Origin: Haliclona indistincta
Lineage: Eukaryota > Porifera > Demospongiae > Haplosclerida > Chalinidae
DNA length: 64,000 nucleotides
Assembly: GCA_964017065.1 (NCBI GenBank)
Contig: OZ024785.1
Span: 2,003,142-2,067,141 of the forward strand
Direction: 5' to 3'
Positions 60,172 through 64,000 of this stretch are shown here, one piece after another (position 1 is the stretch's first letter; every line of letters starts with the position of its first letter). Position numbers and translations under genes: made by a program. A model generated the notes under the pieces. It made no database searches. It was not told the origin of the DNA and worked only from the letters and a program-made list of their open reading frames with translations.

Positions 60172-62145
60172 ATGCCCGCATACCAACGTCTGTATATTCA
60201 TATCGTTCTTTCATCTATGGCTCTTTGTTTGAAGCCTACAACTGGAGCCGCGTTGATCAAGAGTCTTCAACCAATGAGTGTTCTTGCTCCAATCGGCGCC
60301 ATGGTGAAATTTACGTGTGTAGTGAACACAACTGAGCTAAAGGAGTTCTTTGATATTACATGGGAAGTTGCCGGAGTGCTGTTGCCAGGAGACAGCAATC
60401 AAGCAGTCAATAGTAATGGATCGTTGAGAATTGGTACCCTGCAGCAGAGAGTATCAGAGGATCATGCCTCTGGTGTGCCTGTTCAGTGTGCAGTTCTTAC
60501 TATAAATCCATTATGGGAAATATCTGTGATTCGTAAAAGTGAGAATGCAACTCTGACAGCTTATGGTGAGACACTACTATTGTGTGCATTGCATTAGGTG
60601 GCTTTTATATATGCAGGTCCTCCTGATGCACCATCAAACCTCACATCAACACAGTCCAGTGACAATGCTCTGATATTATCATGGAGTGCTCCATCCTCTC
60701 CAGTACAGCTACACTACACTGTCACAGTGTGGACCAACACCAGTACCATCACAATGTTCAATACCTCCTCCACCACCATCACTATCAGTAGAGACAACAT
60801 CACTACCAGTGACTCCACATCAGAGTGTGATCAGTATGTGTGGAGTGTCACTGCTATCAATCCTGCTGGTACCAGTACACCTACTAACAACACTACACCA
60901 ATATCGTTTGTGTCAGGTAATACCAGAGAGTCCAAAGATTAATCCATTGTAGCAATGTGTATCATAGCGTAAAATTGTTTCTCTTGTAGTGCCTTTAGCT
61001 CATCTCTCCATATCTTCTCTCCTCTACTAATTTCAATAGATAACTATTGTACTGGCAAATTATTAGGCGCAGCTCGCGTATAGGCGTAGGATCGTTTGTT
61101 TAGTGCAAGATAATTATCGCTGACAAACACTCTTGTCAAATCATCTTGACAAATGTTACAGACAATGCTTGTTGACAGAAATCTGTTCACATCTTTCGTC
61201 ATCAGTAGAATATTCTTTCAAGTATGTACAACCACAAAAAATTTGTGTCCAGCAAAAGTATAGACCAAAATGTTTGTTGAAGATCAACTTGACCAAAGTG
61301 TTCATACTATTTTTTCATGTTGAATAAATTTAAGATATCTTGAATTTTGAATTTTGCTGCAGCGCTCTGGCACATACTTGCATTTTAAAAGCCGTTCTTT
61401 ATTAGGTGCATCTCAGGTATAAGCGCTGTAGAAATAATGTCTATTAGTTCTTGTTGTTGTTCAGTCTCACGTGTTCAAATAATCCACATCCACTTACTCA
61501 GTTATTATTTTGAAATCAAAAAAACATGCATGGTACATGTACTATCAATAACTAACTCACTGTTGTCAATTGATTTATAGCTCAATACTGCTCAAATACA
61601 TCCGTCAGTGTGTTGACAAGCAGTGTGATGTCAATCACATCCATCAGTGTGTTGACAAGCAGTGTGATCCCAACCAGTACCTATACATCCATCGGTGTGT
61701 CGACGAGCAGTGTGATCCCAATCAGTACAGCATTGCCGTCGCCAACTAGCAATAGTGCGTCAATACAAAGACACTATTTGTAATTTATGTTACTTGTAGC
61801 TCTTCTTGTGCTGCAAATCTGGATGAGTACCACTGTTCCTATTATTGCTCTACTACTAGTGGTGGTTATGGTGGTAGTAGCAATCACAGTAGCATTAAAA
61901 TGTCGAAACTTGAAGGTAAGATAGTACGAATGGTACGTTAGTTTTTATTTTATTGCTATTTTACCATTATTAATCTTTTACATGCAGTTGAGCGGAAGGT
62001 AAGAGCTGCATAATTTCTAACATGCCTAATCATCTATAATTACAGGAACAAACACAAGAGGGTGCCAAATGTCTCCCCCGATGAAGGAGAGGATACTGAG
62101 GATACTGAAGTTTCTGAGAATACTAAAGAGACCGGCATGAACTAG
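60172..62145 (+). CDS. Ig-FN3 receptor, gene I (364 aa), repeat stalk
   Basis: Exons 60172-60565, 60617-60916, 61581-61754, 61800-61915, 61988-61998 and 62046-62145 total 1095 nt in frame. Exon 1 (MPAYQRLYIHIVLSSMALCL, FTCVVN, ITWEVAG, VQCAVL) is almost that of gene E, but FN3 is type B, like D and F. The stalk is one exon with three imperfect ~15-residue Ser/Thr repeats (TSxSVLTSSVxxI). TM TTVPIIALLLVVVMVVVAIT; KCRNLK; an 11-nt microexon (61988-61998); an acidic tail (SPDEGEDTEDTEVSENTKET) without tyrosine. A 660-bp intron separates FN3 from the stalk. Confidence 0.75.
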
Positions 62146-62281
62146 TGTCTGAGCATGTAATGCCTTAACTGTTAGTAGACAGGGACATTGCTGTACTGTG
62201 CATCATCATGTGTTATGTGATGAGGCTGGCATGCATGCTTTTCTTGTTGTACATCGGTAGCTATGTGCTGTAGTATGCTTA

Positions 62282-64000
62282 CTAGTGAGCTCGATAGTGA
62301 CGGTCACACTTGGCTCGTTTATCAAGGGACCTGAACCAATGAGTGTTGTTGCTCCAATCGGCGGACCCAATGTGGCGTTCTCGTGTGTAGTGAACACAAC
62401 TGACCTACCAGCAAATATGACTCTTTTTGCGTTTGGCACTTGGATAGTGAGCGGCGTGGTGTTGCCTTCCAGTAGTAGTGACCAGACCACCAACGGATCA
62501 TTGGAGATTAGTTCTCTTCAACTACCAGTGCTACCAGACTACATCACTGGTGTACCAGTCCAGTGTCAGGTAGGTGTGAGTTTGTCAGGTGTAGTGATGC
62601 TAATTATGAGCAATAGTGGTAAGATAATGAATTATTATATGCAATGATTCTCTACCTATAGGTCCACCTGAGACACCATTGAACCTCACATCAACACAGT
62701 CCAGTGACAATGCTCTGATATTATCATGGAGTGCTCCATCCTCTCCAGTACAGCTACACTACACTGTCACAGCTAACATCAGTACTACTATCAGAATGAC
62801 TAATAATACTAACATCACTATCACTAGAGAAGAAGTGATGACTGCTTTAAACTCATCAGAGTGTGATTATTATACATTCCATGTCATTGCTTCTAATCCT
62901 GCTGGTAATAGTACACCAGCCAACCTCACTACACCAGTCACATTTGTACCAGGTAAGCACAATGCATTTAATTTCATGCAACGTAAGAAATCGTTTGTTA
63001 CCTAGTTTCATTGTTACCTCCAATGTCCAAGGCAGTCATTATCCAGCACAGCAACTATTGGTGAGATGACAGGCATTATAGTACTCCTATAGCATACCCT
63101 CTATTTCATATAGTACCAACCTCCTCATTAGTGACACTTGTCTCTCCTTCAGTAACACTTACCTCTTTTTCAGCAACACCAACCAGTGTTGGTAAGTGTC
63201 ACATGTGCAAACTGACAAATTTTATTTATCGTACAGGTTCTCTTAACACCGCGCAAGTCTCAGTGATCATTGTATCAGTTCTGCTGATGGCTTTTTTATC
63301 AGTTATAGTTATTACACAATTGCTTTTCAAGAAAAAAGAATCTAAGGAGGTAAAACTGAATTTGTAGATATGGTAAATCAAATTTGTCAAACTAAATAAA
63401 ATTTGTCAAAATTAATAAGGTGTGGCATTAATTTTGATTTGCTTTGATCAGACTCTGTTTACTCTTTTTCTTTCTTTCTAGCCAGAAAAATTTGACTCAT
63501 GCAGATCCTGCCAAACAGGTGCATACAAACATCATAGCTGGTCTTGGCCTTTGACATAATTATACTTTCTCTCACTGCAGCAGGATGGTACCAGCAGTGC
63601 TGCTGTGTCACTGGTAAGTCTTCATACGAAGCTTTACATGTTTTACTTTGTTGGCTTCATTTTGTGTGGGTTCATCAAACTAGCTCATTAACTGTTGCTC
63701 AATGATTGGTGTGTAAGTTGTTAGCATAATTATTATTAGGACAAAAAGCTGTTGTGTCTGATATTTTCATGTCTAGATTTCAGGTGTGGTTACCAGCATA
63801 CCATGCATAAACCAGTTGTTGTTTATGATTTAAAGTTACAATATTGAAGTTTAGGTGTGGCTTAGCTAGTTACTCATGTGTGTGGGCTAATGTTATGTAC
63901 TATAATCTTGAATTATGATATCCTGTTTCACCATTTGGTGAAGTGAATCCCACAAAACTTCATGTAATTATATGTCACACCTTAATTTTGTGGTCATCTC
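62282..64000 (+). CDS. Ig-FN3 receptor, gene H, 3'-truncated by window, possibly decaying
   Basis: Exons about 62282-62618, 62662-62952, 63114-63191, 63237-63349, 63486-63518 and 63581-63613; the last exon should lie beyond 64000 (in gene E it is ~1.15 kb downstream). The Ig exon resembles gene C (GSFIKGPEPMSVVAPIGG, FSCVVN, VPVQC) but has no in-frame ATG after the upstream stop and lacks the codons for TLTAY before its donor. FN3 is type A; the stalk and TM (VSVIIVSVLLMAFLSVIVIT) are those of gene E. The CPRQS exon of E has lost its AG acceptor here (ACCTCCAATG) and must be skipped. The exon at 63581 has a CAGCAG tandem acceptor. Possibly a pseudogene. Confidence 0.55.

Overview
This is animal nuclear DNA with small spliced exons, short GT-AG introns (many 40-70 bp) and many small non-autonomous transposons. 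The family content (tandem Ig-FN3 single-pass receptors, an NXF/TAP-like mRNA export factor, a TRM10-family tRNA methyltransferase) and gene-dense, AT-rich layout suggest an early-branching metazoan. A demosponge such as a haplosclerid is my best guess, but that is inference only. One 200-N scaffold gap lies at 4427-4626. I see no rRNA, tRNA or prokaryotic operon features.

Layout. 0-4 kb: the 3' part of a cysteine-rich membrane protein gene (+), and on the minus strand the last exon of another receptor with an ITIM-like tail. 4.9-7.3 kb: a divergent pair, an NXF-like gene (minus, RG-rich N-terminus plus LRR, cut off by a repeat and the gap) and an intronless TRM10-type methyltransferase (+). 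8.4-11.5 kb and 19.5-21.0 kb: duplicated remnants of NXF NTF2-like exons. These belong to a segmental duplication that also carries a small Ig-FN3 gene (14.7-15.9 and 21.1-22.3 kb). Copy 1 of the duplication holds about 3 kb of nested TIR elements whose empty site survives in copy 2. A four-exon SnoaL/DUF4440-like gene sits at 16.1-17.2 kb.

23-31 kb and 50.6-64 kb hold seven Ig-FN3 receptor genes on the plus strand (called C, D, E, G, F, I, H here). Their splice phases close, and in the six complete ones the exon lengths sum to an exact multiple of three. Each has signal peptide + Ig in exon 1, FN3 in exon 2, then optional membrane-proximal exons, a Ser/Thr/Pro stalk, a transmembrane segment and a variable tail. 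Modules are mixed between genes: Ig types pair C/H, D/F, E/I; FN3 type A is in C, E, G, H and type B in D, F, I; tails pair D/F and E/H. Gene G has a long tyrosine-rich tail with one strict ITIM and one ITSM-like motif. The 31-50 kb interval between the clusters is repeat-rich: a ~510-bp repeat array with a ~970-bp palindrome inside it, two non-LTR retrotransposon fragments, receptor relics split by nested transposons, and a ~2.35-kb minisatellite of 33- and 35-bp units.

Working together: the receptors look like a tandem, recombining family of surface proteins, some with inhibitory-type phosphotyrosine motifs, others with short tails or apparently secreted. That architecture recalls self/non-self or adhesion receptor loci, but the function is inference. 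All gene models were spliced by eye from donor/acceptor sites, reading-frame phase and comparison between paralogues inside the window.
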